Assembly: GCA_030248215.1 (NCBI GenBank)
Contig: JASANG010004032.1
Location: 1 to 64,000, forward strand
From: Enoplolaimus lenunculus
Taxonomy: Eukaryota; Nematoda; Enoplea; Enoplida; Thoracostomopsidae
Direction of reading: 5' to 3'
Length of the DNA stretch: 64,000 nt
The number at the start of each line of letters is the position of its first letter. Positions within the stretch are counted from its first letter, which is position 1. The position numbers and the translations under genes are program-made. This document shows positions 35,801-47,371 of this stretch, piece after piece. The notes below the pieces were generated by a model. It was not told the origin of the DNA. It saw only the letters and a list, made by a program, of their open reading frames with translations, and ran no database searches.

Positions 35801-38800
35801 CTGCTGTCCAACTGTCCCGCTGTCCAACTGTCCGCTGTCCAACTGTCCCGCTAACCAACTGTCCCGCTGTCCCAATTATATTTGTTCTGTGTACTCCTGG
35901 TACATTGCTGTCTGGGGAAAATGGGACGGCCTTTAGGGCAACATTGGCCATGCCTATAGTAATGTGGGCCGTAATGTGGATCGGATATTTGTTACATTGC
36001 GTGATATCCGGCAGTTTTTCCAAGACGTTTATTAAGAAATTTAAATAAGTATTTTCGGTTAGTATCTAGGAGATATACCTACAGATAGGCTTCATGTGTT
36101 TTTCATATTCAAATATATGTCAATTTTTATGTCATATTCGTAAAAAAGGCCTACGCTGTTTTTTCGACCGGATATCAGTACATTCGCTGATTGTAATTAT
36201 ACTATTTTGTGGGTTTGAATTTTAGTATACCAACCTGGATACGCATACGCCTCCGCACTGGGCGACCAAGGATATTTATCGCAAATTGACTGAATTGTTC
36301 GATGAGTGCGGCAATTTTGTTTTTAACAATGATGTTTGGATCCGGCTTAGGGCAGGTTTGTCACGGTTCGACTACCAATAGGTTAACAGTTTACACGAAT
36401 AGGGTTACGTTATGTGCTGAACGAATATTTGTTCCGTTGCCGAATCGGTCCTATATACAAGTGTTGTTCATAAACAGATGAAACAAACAAATAGATCAAA
36501 AATCTAAGGTTATATATCAGGGTGCGAGCGGATATCCGGCTCCGGCTCCAGCTCCACCTAAAAAATCGCCGTCCGGGTCCGGCCCCGGTATTTTAACTTG
36601 CCGGATATTTTTTAAAAACTTCAAAAAATTGCAAACATCATTTGCATTTATGCCAACAACAATGAAACTGAATGAATTTACTTTTACATATTTTTCTATC
36701 ATGCCTACAAAGTAAATGCTTGCATGTTCTTGGGTACGTTCACAATCTTTATTGACTTACAATAACGCTGGAAAACCTGATAGTCATGACCAGTATTATT
36801 GGGCGTAGCAGTATATATCTCAGCATATTCCTATTCCTAAGGCTAAGCCTAAACTTCAGCGTAAAAATAGGTCTAAAACTAAAGCATAAGCCTAAGCAAA
36901 AATAGTAGCCTTAATTATAGCTGCCTCTATTTTATGCTACCTAGTCTAAAGTGGGTACTCGTTCAATATAGGGTCAAAATTGATAAGAATTGAAAAAAAC
37001 ACAGGTTTTCTACAAAAATTTTAGTATTTTCGTGTTCATCTCAATGCGGCGGATCAGAAAATGGCAATTTTGACTTTTTTACAATTTTTTTCGATTATTT
37101 TAAATATCGCCTCAATCCCCAAAAAGATTGTGGGCACCTGCCGGACAGACACAAAATTGAATTTTTGTATTGGGATTCAGTGCTAAAACTGCGTTTGTAT
37201 TCTCGCACTACAGAAATGTCTCTATCAATCGCTGGTGTTCAGCTGAAATGCTCTTATGCGAAGATTTTAAAGTACTCATTTAGGTTTAGGACCGCTATAT
37301 GGAGAAATGGTCGAGCGGATGGTGAAAGTTGCTACAAAAAACTACACCGGTGATTTGGATCCAGCGCTCAAATTTTATGCATTTTCAACGGTAAGCGAAG
37401 CCAGCTTACCAACTAGTTGAATTTTGGTTGCGTCAGATTTGAGACTCTGTCGCAGAGCTTAAGTTCAACAAATCCTGACAAAAAGTTATGCAAACGCGAC
37501 CGGTTAAAATAATGGAACCTTTAACCTCTTGAACGGCGCAGATTAAAAGCCGACTTCATAATGGTATTCAAATGTTTAAGTAATTAATTAGACGCGTGCT
37601 CAAACTTATTTGTTTTCTCACACGACGTCGCTGGCGGCAACCTTATGAAGCTTCGATACCCAAAATTTTATCTAACAACATACCAAATTCTTCTAAATTT
37701 GAAAACGAGCTGGACACAGCTGATATTAACAAATTTTTGCTGTATAATCGATAATTAGGTTAGATATAAGTAGGCTGATCCCTTTCTGTCTATTTTTATT
37801 GGTTGCAATAAAATCTGCGCTATTTTATCTCGTGTTCTTCATAACTATATAGGTACACACTATTGAGCAATAAAGAATTGATTGATTGATTGAAGTTTTA
37901 GTTAAATTTGTTATTCATAATTTCTATCTGAGAAAGCTGAAAGGCTTCTTGGACGCGTAGACGAGACTTATAGATGTGCTTTTTTAAATGTCTTATGTGC
38001 ACAGAATGGACAAATTACAATTCAGATTAAAATTTAAGTTTAGTTTTAAAGCGTCCGCAATACAGGAATACAAAAAAATTATCATAAGACTGCAAAGGAC
38101 AAATAGTGCAAAAAACCTCTGGATTAATACGTTTTGATTTGTTTTTCAGTTCGTTTATCCTGTGCCCGTATCTTCGAATCTGTGTAGCATCAATCATTAG
38201 TTGGTGATTGGTGTTCTAAGTTATTAATCAGTGAATGGCAAGCTTCGAAATTCAGTGCATTGACCTGTCCTATTTATATGTTCAAATTTTGAGATCAAAT
38301 TTAATTAATTTGGGTGTGCGTGAATTTCAAAGCCTAACTCTTACTGATGATAGGTGCTATACGCATTTGAGAATATGGGCTCTTTATTCTAGCATGGCAG
38401 TACGCTACTGGCAATTCAACATGCGATGGGATATTACTTCAAACAACGCCCAACACCGGCATCTGCTTTGATATTCGAGTTGCACGAAATAAATAATCAG
38501 TATTATGTAAAGGTAATTTAGAAAAGTTGTTCATTGTGATAAGCACAAATTCAATTTCTGCCTCTGCATATTAACAGACACAGATAAGAACGGGATATTG
38601 ATTTTGACCGGAAACAGAAACGGATATCCTGTTTACGCCTTTCGTACATTTACAGTACACAGAATGTCAAGAATTTGGTGTGCAAGTTTACTGATATTTA
38701 GTTCACTACTGGTTTTAAAATACCGGCCTAAGCTGCTTTGTAAATTTCAGGTATTCTATCAAAATAACACATCATCACATTCTGCTCAACTTTCTGATCC

Positions 38801-40933
38801 GTATCAACTGACAATATCCGGTTGTGATGCCCTGTGTCCACTGTTTCGTCTCGAACAACTGGCCAAACCATATGTTCCAGTTGATTGGTGGTCAGAGTGC
38901 GGTTTACCTTCACAGGTTAGAACCGCTGCCTGGTTTTGTAGTCTCAAACTACAATAAGTATATATCATGGTACATGGTTAAGTCTGCCTCTACCTTCTGC
39001 TCTTACAAAAACTCGTTCTCAATGTCTGTTAGTTTCCGAATTTCTCATAAATACAGGATAAAACCAAATTTTGGCAACACTGTACAGAACAATGTTAAAA
39101 TTGACGAACTCAACGACAGTTAAATATTTCAAGTTTAGAATTTTTCTGGCGGCGATGGTAAACGATATAAGGTCTATCGACCCAATTTCAAATCTGGCTG
39201 ATAATTTTTAGGTCAATTGGTTTGTTCTTGTACTTGAACGTATTGTTATGAAAATGTTTTTCTAAATTTAAACTGTTGATTATAAGACAAACAAGAGCGT
39301 ATGCAAAAGCGAATATGACGCAATGGCGGATCCAGAAATTTGTGACACGGGGGTGGGCATATAAAATTATTTGAAAATGCAGTACCGCACGGGCCTCAAT
39401 GATTTTTACATATCAAAGAAAAAGCTTATAGCAGAAACACAGGAAATAGCATCAACACAAACTTCGTTCATATTCGATAGGCTTTACCAGTATCAAACCC
39501 ACTATCGATGATACTGCGGAACATACACTGCAAAAAATGGTGAGTCAAATTGACTCTCTCCGAAATAGGCTCTAAGGGACTACACAAACTCAGCCAAATT
39601 CGACTCCAATAGAATCAAATTTGACTCGGTAAATCGCACGTTTGACTCTGGCGGAGTCGAATTTTGACTCAGTTTGTGCAGTCCCGTAGAGCCTATTTCT
39701 GAGGGAGTCACTTTGACTCACCATTTTTTGCAGTGTAAGTAGATATAAATTGTATGTTAAAAGCGACATTTTTGGCTCATGTGTTGAATGCCTAATCCGT
39801 TTTCAACGCTTGGCGGGGCACATGAGAAGATAAATGAATCAATATACGAACCCAATGTTTTAGGAGAAAGGACTTGCCTCTCCAATAATGCAATGTTCAC
39901 AATAACTTTTGAGTGACTGCCACCGATTTGTACCGGTGTTTTGTATTGCGGTTGTGAGTGTCTGTGATATTGTTAGCCCCACCCTAACGAGTGTCAAATA
40001 ATTTTCTGTTACACTCGTTAGGGTGAGCCTAACGGAGAAACAGTCGTTAGGGTGAGGCTAACAAGTGTAACTTTTAAAATGTGGACATGAGGTAACCTTA
40101 ACACCGGTTCAAATCGGTGGCAGTCACTCAAAAGTTATTGTGAACATTGCATAATTGTGGAAGGGTCGGTGTGTACTACTTCACATCTTTCCACCTACCC
40201 AGAGACAGTGATCACGCAAGCATCTTTTAGCCTAGACAGCTCCAATATATAACTGACACTTAGGCAACCCACATAACCTTTATTAAATCTGAATGGAAAA
40301 ACGAACAACGGCAACCAACAAAAAATGCTTTGGAGCAACACTGTTCTTTCTGTCCAAACGAAAGAATAGGAGAAAGAAAAGAAGAGTGTTGGATCCATCC
40401 AATAAGGTGTGTCCTAAAGATAAATAACAGTCCGCAAGCGAATAACAGGGCGTGCCCTCTCGAAAGGCAAAATAAACATCAGCCCCCTTTTTATTCGGGA
40501 CAGTACGGTAGATGGGACAAAATTTAACATTGGTAAGGTAGGAGTCCTTAAAGTTTTATCATCAAATCTTTTCGACGGGGACATACGTTTCCCGTTTTCC
40601 ACCACATTGGATCTGCTTGTGATAAGTATTAAGAGGGAATATATTAATTTGCGTAATTTTTGGATGCAGATTAAAATATCTCATTCTACCTGATTATAAT
40701 GTTCAAGACGCTTTCATCGCTCAATATAGTATTAGAAACAAACTACTCTGAAATGACCTTCCTAAACCTTAACTTGTTTTTACTAGGCACTAGACCTTTG
40801 CATACGAACTGTGATATTTATGTTGTTTTAGACTAATCCTTTTAACCAAGATGAAAAAAACATTACCTTGAATGTTTCATCACATTGGAACAGCGCAGGA
40901 TCGACGGAAGCTGATCAGAAGCAAGAACTTTAA
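29836..40933 (+). CDS. Histidine acid phosphatase, prostatic/lysosomal type (11 exons)
   Basis: Clade-2 histidine phosphatase that hydrolyses phosphomonoesters at acid pH in lysosomes or secretions. Exons: 29836-29985, 30394-30492, 31774-31860, 32362-32517, 33062-33157, 33685-33774, 36226-36355, 37290-37390, 38393-38512, 38751-38915 and 40832-40933. Every junction is in phase, giving 431 residues (ACP2 423, ACP3 386). A hydrophobic signal peptide lies at residues ~6-28. The active-site RHGDRNP is assembled across the exon 1-2 junction, and a second conserved Arg is in YRVRSSNKSRS. The distal His is followed by Gly (HGSTLLAIQHAMG), where the family has His-Asp. The C-terminal ISGCDALCPLFRLEQLAKP matches the family's cysteine region. 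Several N-glycosylation sites are visible. The last exon is hydrophilic without a membrane helix, so the product is likely secreted or lumenal. Intron 6 (2.45 kb) holds two minisatellites. Confidence 0.9.
30900..31720 (+). repeat. Family P repeat, copy 2, split by a hAT-like element
   Basis: Blocks shared with 16145-16440 lie on both sides of the element at 31156-31605. Lies in intron 2 of the acid phosphatase gene. Confidence 0.5.
31156..31605 (+). mobile_element. hAT-like MITE, 450 bp
   Basis: Ends cagagtgggat and gtcccactttg are inverted. Flanking octamers gtatgccc and gcatgcat agree partly. The interior has repeated ttacccgcg motifs. Confidence 0.6.
32845..33030 (+). mobile_element. Family H-like MITE, partial copy in acid phosphatase intron 4
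   Basis: ttccattcacaagtgcatg, cagcgagaactcgcag and cttgcaggta match the motif content and layout of 12099-12364. Right end unclear. Confidence 0.5.
33863..34852 (+). repeat. Minisatellite, 22 units of 45 bp
   Basis: Exactly 22 units, 990 bp. Apart from its edges the array shows only two substitutions (34411, 34809). Each unit contains aagcttggctcgcg and, read in one frame, encodes TFLQVTRSVLSLARE. Lies in intron 6 of the acid phosphatase gene, after exon 33685-33774 and its donor. Confidence 0.97.
35061..35220 (+). repeat. Two direct ~81-bp repeats
   Basis: tactgagaatgtggt recurs at 35061 and 35142, each followed by tctcggg and caccccctgaccccc. Diverged duplicates in acid phosphatase intron 6. 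Confidence 0.75.
35328..35877 (+). repeat. 15-bp minisatellite, ccgctgtccaactgt type
   Basis: About 36 imperfect units with higher-order order: for example, 35385-35460 resembles 35545-35620. Units are mostly 15 bp, so several frames stay open by chance. Followed by ccaattatatttgttctgtg, a flank shared with 20600. Confidence 0.93.
36518..36900 (+). mobile_element. hAT-like repeat (family C) with cctaagcct tract
   Basis: Starts cagggtgcgagcggatatcc. The part 36680-36900 is the reverse complement of 46920-47140: ttgcatgttcttgg, cacaatctttattga, aacttcagcgtaaa. Lies in acid phosphatase intron 7. Confidence 0.6.
37510..37690 (+). repeat. Dispersed repeat (family O), copy 1
   Basis: tggtattcaaatgtttaagt and tagacgcgtgctcaaactta recur at 44718-44775. 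No ends or coding potential recognised. Confidence 0.6.
39526..39735 (+). mobile_element. Fold-back MITE (family E), complete
   Basis: TA-flanked, 210 bp. Inverted ends cactgcaaaaaatggtgagt extend imperfectly for ~100 bp, so nearly the whole element is a hairpin of ttgactc/gagtcaa motifs. Fits Tc1/mariner-type MITEs. Confidence 0.9.
39885..40155 (+). mobile_element. MITE with ~53-bp near-perfect terminal inverted repeats (family F)
   Basis: atgcaatgttcacaataact ... ccggtgtt (39888-39940) is mirrored by aacaccggttc ... attgcat (40100-40152) with at most one mismatch. The inner region repeats ccctaacgagtgt / acactcgttaggg. Lies in the last intron of the acid phosphatase gene. Confidence 0.88.
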
Positions 40934-41384
40934 CATTTAGCTTCGTATAGGAGCCGTGTTCTCAACGGTGTATAGTACATATCAGCCGTTAAATAGGTTT
41001 TCAAATAAGTGAAAGCTCATGATTCGTTGGTGCTTGGTGCTAAATTTATGACCTAGTATCAACCAACAAGAAGTAATATAAGCGTTGTTAACATGTAATG
41101 TATTTTAGATTCCGACAACCTGAAATATTTTCTATGCTCTAGGTTATTTAACTTGTTTTTTGGTGGTAATGTTTTTAAATTTTTACTGCGCAGATGTGTC
41201 CGAAAACTCATAAGCAAAACTTTTGATAAAACTTTATAAATTATACTTATATATGAAAATCAGCAATTTATGAAATAAATTGTATTAAATGCCTCTGAAC
41301 TTTTAGCTTAGACCTCACACTATGACCGATTTGTTACAACACTGCTTTCGTTCAATAAAAAATTTACTGATTTTGTAGAACGTG

Positions 41385-41546
41385 GAAATAGGCTTTTCCT
41401 GACTACACAAACTGAGTCAAATTTGATTTCGCCAGAGTCAAATTCGACTCACTGAGCGATTCAGTGAATCGAATTTGACTCAGTTTGTGTAGTCAGGAAA
41501 AGCCTGTTTCCGAGAGAGTCAATTTGACTCACCATTTTTTGCAGTG
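41385..41546 (+). mobile_element. Fold-back MITE (family E), left end missing
   Basis: Inverted arms with caaactgagtcaaat / atttgactcagtttg and right end ccattttttgcagtg before TA. Confidence 0.82.
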
Positions 41547-41705
41547 TATTCCTAAGCCTGAGCCTAAGCATAAGCCTAAGCCAAAGGGTAAGGATGATCC
41601 TATTCCTGAGCCTTTAAGCATAAACTTAAGCATGAGGGTAAGCCTATTCCTGAGCCTAAGCCTAAGCCAAAGCATAAGCATAAGTTGAAGCAAAAAAGTT
41701 AGTCT
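41547..41705 (+). repeat. Degenerate cctaag(c) tract
   Basis: cctaagcctgagcctaagca and variants for ~150 bp. The unit resembles the TTAGGC/TTAGGG classes of telomere repeat, but similar tracts here sit inside dispersed repeats (36826-36900, 46918-46980). Confidence 0.75.
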
Positions 41706-41804
41706 AAGCTGACTATATTACAGCCCTTGCAGAAAAACGTTCCGGCCCTGTTCCATACATAGTCCGAACATGCGATCAAATTGGAAATTTCCAGACCTGT
41801 TTTA

Positions 41805-41989
41805 CACAGCAAAAAATGAGTCAAACTGACTCTCCGAAATAGGCTATACGGAATTACACAGCCTGAGTTAAATTCGACTCCGCTATAATCAAACGTGCGA
41901 CTCAGTAAGTCGAATTTGACTCAGTTTTTCTGGTCCCGTAGAGCCTATTTCGGAGAGAGTCAATTTGACTCACCATTTTTTTTGCAGTG
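41805..41989 (+). mobile_element. Fold-back MITE (family E), complete
   Basis: TA on both sides; ends cacagcaaaaaatgagtca and tgactcaccattttt. 185 bp, third copy within 2.5 kb. Confidence 0.87.
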
Positions 41990-41999
41990 TACGAGTATT

Positions 42000-43500
42000 G
42001 CATACACTTTGACTTTAAGAAAAAACCAACCCACTATGCTCCGCACTTAAAATTTGTCGTTCCAGTTTTGCAATGATTTCTATGTAACGGTTTTTACGAA
42101 CCTTTAATAACTTACAATTCAGCATTTCTTACTAAAATTGTTGTGATAGAAAAAACGTCTGTTAAGAAAAACGTAAACAAAATCCATGTGCAGTTATAAG
42201 CGGACAGCAACCGTCTTCTTTGAAATGGCATCCGCAATTCTGGGCTGAAACTATACGTTTCGCAAGCTCCGTGGTGGCGATCCCCGGTACTCCCTATTCG
42301 ATTTACTGAGGTGGCGTATCATTTGCTGGCTCCCTCTTATGGGTTTACCGAGGTACAGTTTTTGATGCAAAATCTATTTCTTTAGCCGAATATAAATCTG
42401 CGTTATATTGTGATATGAGGAAGACTTTGGCTTGGGTAGAAACTTTTTTACAACTGCGTTTAAAACGTTAATATGACAATTGACAACGAATATTCTCAGG
42501 AGTGTGTATCCATTCTGGGGGGTAAGGCGTAGCATGGACTTAAACATTCGTCGGAAGATATTTGACGAGAAAGAGTAAAAATCTGATTTGTTTTTATAAA
42601 TAAGTTTTATCTTGTGTTTTTATGATTGCAAAATTGCAGAAGCGTTGAACGCAGTGCGCCACAAAACCAGGATCGATCAAGAGATTGGCCTTGTTGCAGA
42701 GACATGACTTAAGTTCGTTTTTGACAAAGGCGATATCTTGGTTTTGTATAGTTTTAACTTTAAAGTAATAGGTTTCAAATAGATAAATTTGGGTACCAGA
42801 TTGATCGATGTTACCACTGACCGATACCAGTTTAAAAGCTGTTAGTCCTGACTACGCAGTGAGATAAATAACCTTGAGCAGAGAAATGCACATTCATTGA
42901 AACCTATGACGTTCAAAGTTAATACCTAAGTTTGCTTAATTGACTTAAATCAAAAATTAAGCCACAGGTCAACCTCTTGCGGTCCTGTGTATATTTCGAT
43001 ATTACTTTTGTTGACAGAATTTGCGTAAATTATAAACCGAAGCTGCCTATGCGTTTTAAATTGTTCCAAACTAAAGCTTTTAGCCTATGTAAACAACAGG
43101 GGCGGAACAGTATTATAGCTTATTCCTAACCCTAAGCCTAAGCCTAAGACCAATCCTAAGCGCAAGAATGAGTGGACGAAGTCACGGCCGCACCACAGGC
43201 TCAGCAACATCCGTACTTTGCGACAGGATAACTCCAGAATCAGACAGAGCAAAAGCAACTATGTCCCACTAAAGTCGATAGGCTTGCCTAAATTCGCGGT
43301 AAAAAATTCTGGATCCGAACGTTACTCTTGCCGCTATCTGCAGCCAATCAACACCATCAACACGGTGCTGCGAGTGCGATAGACAATTTGTTCCTTTTAC
43401 ACTGAGAGAACATCGAATCAGAACGTCTAAGAAGCCAGCCATCTCGTTTGCTACCTCCTAGCAAAAACCATAAGCAATTCTGCAAAATTTACTCCAGCTT
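42000..43500. other. Gene-poor stretch
   Basis: No coding signal. A short cctaagcctaagcctaag tract lies at 43130-43150. Confidence 0.4.
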
Positions 43501-43875
43501 GATCACCGATCGCTGAAGATTCTCATCGTCGTTGCCTCGTACTTATAAAGGCATCGCAGAACTGAGTACAAAACGGCAACAAAGAAGGAGCCCAACTGGT
43601 GCAGTTCTTACTGTAGTGACCCGAATAGGAGGGGGACTGATATTGTTTTGACATCTGCAGAGGGTACCCCCTGTTATTCGGCTACGTAAATCACCGATTA
43701 CTGAAGATTCTCATCGTCGTTGCCTCGTACGTATAAAAGGCATCGCAGAACTGAGTACAAAAACGGCAACAAAGAAGCAGCCCAACTGATCCAGTTCTTA
43801 CTCTAGTGACCCGAATAAGAGTTGGGACTGATATTGATTGGGTCTCGCAAAAGGGTACTCCCTGTTGTTTGGTTA
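43501..43875 (+). repeat. 188-bp tandem duplication including a MITE end
   Basis: 43501-43687 and the sequence from 43688 repeat with a 188-bp offset (tgaagattctcatcgtcgtt in each). The first unit carries only the first ~77 bp of family A (from 43611); the second runs on into a full copy. Confidence 0.82.
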
Positions 43876-44203
43876 CGGACTGTTGTTTATTTTCAACCCG
43901 GCTCCTCCACCCTTCGTTAGTGATATATATCTGGTATTGTACCATTCGTTGAAAAACGTTTTTTGCCTTGCATCAAAAGCATGATCGATAATGCAGGATT
44001 ATATATTTTCAAAACTATGTGCGTTTTAAAGTTTCGAACTCAACTTTATTTGGTCCTGGAGTCACTTCTGCGCTACAATTAGGAATAAGGGACTCTACAC
44101 GCTCATGGACTTTTTAGGGATACGGATACCTATTGATTAGGACTCAAAATGGGGACGCCACTCTTATTACCGTCCCCCCTCTTATATATACGGGTCACTA
44201 TAG
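43801..44203 (+). mobile_element. TA-type MITE (family A), complete
   Basis: ctctagtgacccgaataaga after TA, ending cgggtcactatag. Internal blocks as in 28662-29111 (aaagtttcgaactcaacttt, ggactcaaaatggggac). Confidence 0.82.
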
Positions 44204-44689
44204 TTGATGAAAGCGCTGTAGACGACTTTGGGTTTCGTAATAGCATCTAGATACAACAGGTCGCCGTCCAGAAACCCGTGCCGACATTGAAACAAGTGTT
44301 GATATCGCACCAAGCCCACCAAACCTTCTACAGTTCGATTTTATTCATTTTCAGTTATTTAATCAATACTTCAATAAAGCTCAAAATTGAAAAACGTATG
44401 AAAATTTTGTTCTCTAAGAAACAAGATCTGTTACCTCAGGTGTTCCGCAAAGTAGCGTGCCTGGTCCAACATTGTTTTCTTCATGACGTTTTATAACAAC
44501 TTGTTCTAAAGTTTAACAAATATTAATTGCAAACTGTTCGCAGACAATGTAAAATTATATGTATAAATGCAACACAATCGCTCGTCTACTTTACAACCTG
44601 TCAGTATCTATAACATTCGCTAAACAATATAGCCGTCTAGACTAATGTAAGAACACAGGTGGAACGGTATTATAAGCAAAACTTCAACC

Positions 44690-44850
44690 TCCAGACCTGC
44701 GCCGGTATGAGCGGACCTCGTATGGCATTCAAATGTTCAAGTAAACGAAGTAGACGCGTGCTCGAATTTATTTATTATCTCACACACGTTATATGCGGCC
44801 GACGCGGCATCCTACGAAGTTTTTGAAACCCAAATTTCAACTTAAAACAC
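44690..44850 (+). repeat. Dispersed repeat (family O), copy 2
   Basis: tggcattcaaatgttcaagt and agacgcgtgctcgaattta pair with copy 1 at 37510-37690. Confidence 0.6.
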
Positions 44851-44859
44851 AGTTTCAAT

Positions 44860-46500
44860 GTAGAATTATTGACGCTTGAAATTCATTGAATACCAAATAG
44901 TTTTTAAGTTGTATTTAATTCATCATCATAGGCTGAAGGGATAATCTAGAGCTTTATGCTTGATATCATTACAGTTGTCATCAAAATATTCATATAAATA
45001 CACGCCAAGATTGAAACTGATAGTTTTGTTTCCTTGCAGTTCGTTATGATAAAGTGACAAGATAATGTTCGACTTTTATTCTGCATGCTTCTGCATCCGT
45101 ACCAATAGCTGGGGTACAAGGTGCAACTTTAAGTCGACCTTAGTTTAAAACAGACTTAAGTTTAAAGGTCAAATTGTTCCGTACATGCACTCTGCCTGGC
45201 GAGTCTCGCTGCATTGTCTGACCTAGATGCTATTAAAAACAGTCTGGCGGAGCAAAATCCTTGGGTGAAAATGTCCGATTAAAATTAACAAAGCACAATT
45301 CGAAGTGAAATGTCAATGTAAGTCGAAATCAAACTTATTTATGTCTCTGCAAATCAGTCAATATTTTGTTCGCCGTAAACCCAATCCAGATAGAGGATAG
45401 CCGTCAGTAAGGACATTGCTTTTGAACAACGTTTCTGAATACCAAAATGCATGTTAAAACAGAAATTTGGCTCACTTGTTGAACAGCAAAACAGTTTATT
45501 TGACTAACTTGGAATGTTTCCAAATTCTAACAGTCCAAAACGTGTTTTCCAACATTAAAAGACCACTTCCATTAAGATTGTAATAATTTTTGTTTATACA
45601 CAATAGGCTGGCTTGGGCGCGATTTAGTAGTAGCAGAGTTTGTTGTCATGGTAATCAGTCACTGCCCCTATGTACCTATCAAAATTTATCAGACGGAAAA
45701 AAGAAGTGTTTTACGAATAAGCAAGAACAAAAAGACATGGATGCATTGCTGCTAAGATGAAAACTTCGACGTTAACGACAAAATGCTAAATAATTTATTC
45801 GTCATACGGTAATATAACGTTTTTTCTCGCTTTTCTACTTAAACGAAATGAAAAATCTATCGGAGTGACAGTTCCAGTGCAGACATGATTTTAGTAAATT
45901 TATAATTTACTAATGATTAATGTTGTCTTTGCTATATATAACGAAGAATGAACGTTGGTCTCTTTATGCGTTCACCAGGGGCGCGTAGCCAAGATTTTAT
46001 TTCGGAGACGTAATCATGTAAATAGCTAGAAAACTAAACGCTTGAAACTGTGTTTTTCAGTTTTTCTCGTCGCTGCAGAAGTTTTCAGAGGGTATAACTC
46101 CCTTGCAAACGTCTGTGTCGTTCTCTTTTGTCAAAAGTGCACCGTGATAAGATCAGCTTTCTCTCCTGGGTTCGAAATTATGGTTATTACACAAACAACT
46201 ACAATCAAAAATAAAATTATGCCCCGCTAGCGTCATATATTCATGTTATTAGTGTCCAATAATAAAGCGTGGTACTAAAAAATGGCAGCTTGCATAATGA
46301 TGCACCGTTGTTTCGTTCAGTATTAGTCGATGGCGCAAGATGATAAGCTAGTTTATGACAAACAATTGACAGGTACATGCAGTATGTGAATTATTTGGCA
46401 TGCTGATGCATCGGCAAGGAGGCAAGTGAAAACCTCGTGCTGGTGCTGAACATGGGTAAAATGCTGATGCTGAACATGGGTAAAATGCTGCATTTGTAGT
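44860..46500. other. Gene-poor stretch
   Basis: AT-rich; the open frames are short and unlike any family I know. Upstream exons of the coiled-coil gene were looked for and not recognised. Confidence 0.4.
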
Positions 46501-46567
46501 TCCTTCCAGGGTGCGACCGGATATGAAAAAATGCCGCAGCCGGATAATCTAATTGTGAGTATAGATA

Positions 46568-46812
46568 GGAACCGGGATTTCAGACCTTTGTACTAAGAAA
46601 CTGGAAAAGCGAGTTACGGGTGGTTTCGAACTGGCGACCCTCTGCGTGTCATGCAGACGATGTTACCACTGCACCGCGTAGCCCGCCTGTCCAACAGCTT
46701 CTATCTTCGACTATTTGTCGACTACATGCAGTCGGCTAGCATAAGCATACATGCAGTGCGCTGCACAATATTGCATGTGCACATAACGGACGCGCATGTC
46801 TTGCATGCTTAA
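46568..46812 (-). mobile_element. tRNA-derived SINE (SINE-1), copy e
   Basis: Minus strand, from 46810: aagcatgcaagacatg head, gtcgac...tagtcga, then gcggtgcagtggtaacatcg with cagttcgaaacc, and cgcttttccagtttcttag. Best-preserved A and B boxes of the family. Confidence 0.75.
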
Positions 46813-46919
46813 TGCTGACACTATTATCGGGCCAAATTTATAATGACGTAATGTTGTATCATGTATTGAAATTGGAATCGGCATCGGCAAAAATTTTGGT
46901 ATCGGCACACTATTTTTAC

Positions 46920-47140
46920 TTAAGGCTTAGGCTTAGTTATAGATTTATCTTTACGCTGAAGTTTAGGCTCAGGGTTAAGATAGTAATATGTTGAGATATG
47001 ATGTTTTGCTCCTAAAATAACACTTGGCATGTTCATCAGGTTTCCAGCGTTATTGTAACTCAATAAAGATTGTGAACGTACACGAGCACGTGCAAGCATT
47101 TACATTGCACGCATGATAGAAAAAATATGTAAAAGTAGTT
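46920..47140 (-). repeat. Family C repeat, reverse copy
   Basis: Reverse complement of 36680-36900, including the cctaag-type tract. A family C-like left end, cagggtgcgaccggatat, is at 46507 but separated by SINE-1. Confidence 0.6.
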
Positions 47141-47371
47141 CAATCAGTTCCATGGTAGTTAGCATAAATACACATGATGGTTTAAATGTTTTGTGATATT
47201 ACTTTGGGTTTGAATTATACATTAAGTTCTGACTAAAATCCCGACTACTTGGGCAATGGCAATTACATTTTGTTCTATGGAATTCATTGGTTAATATCAG
47301 AAAGATCTGCGTGTAGGTTATATATTTTAATTGTGCGCGACATTACAAAACATATAACGCAACACTGCGGT

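Noticed and set aside
35169-36048. Cys/Pro/Leu-repeat open frames on the plus strand and Gly/Gln/Asp-repeat frames on the minus strand
   Set aside because: All come from the 15-bp minisatellite, which leaves several frames open on both strands; there is no conserved protein.
41547-41705. Interstitial telomere or chromosome end
   Set aside because: The tract is too degenerate and short, lies between MITEs, and similar tracts sit inside a dispersed repeat.
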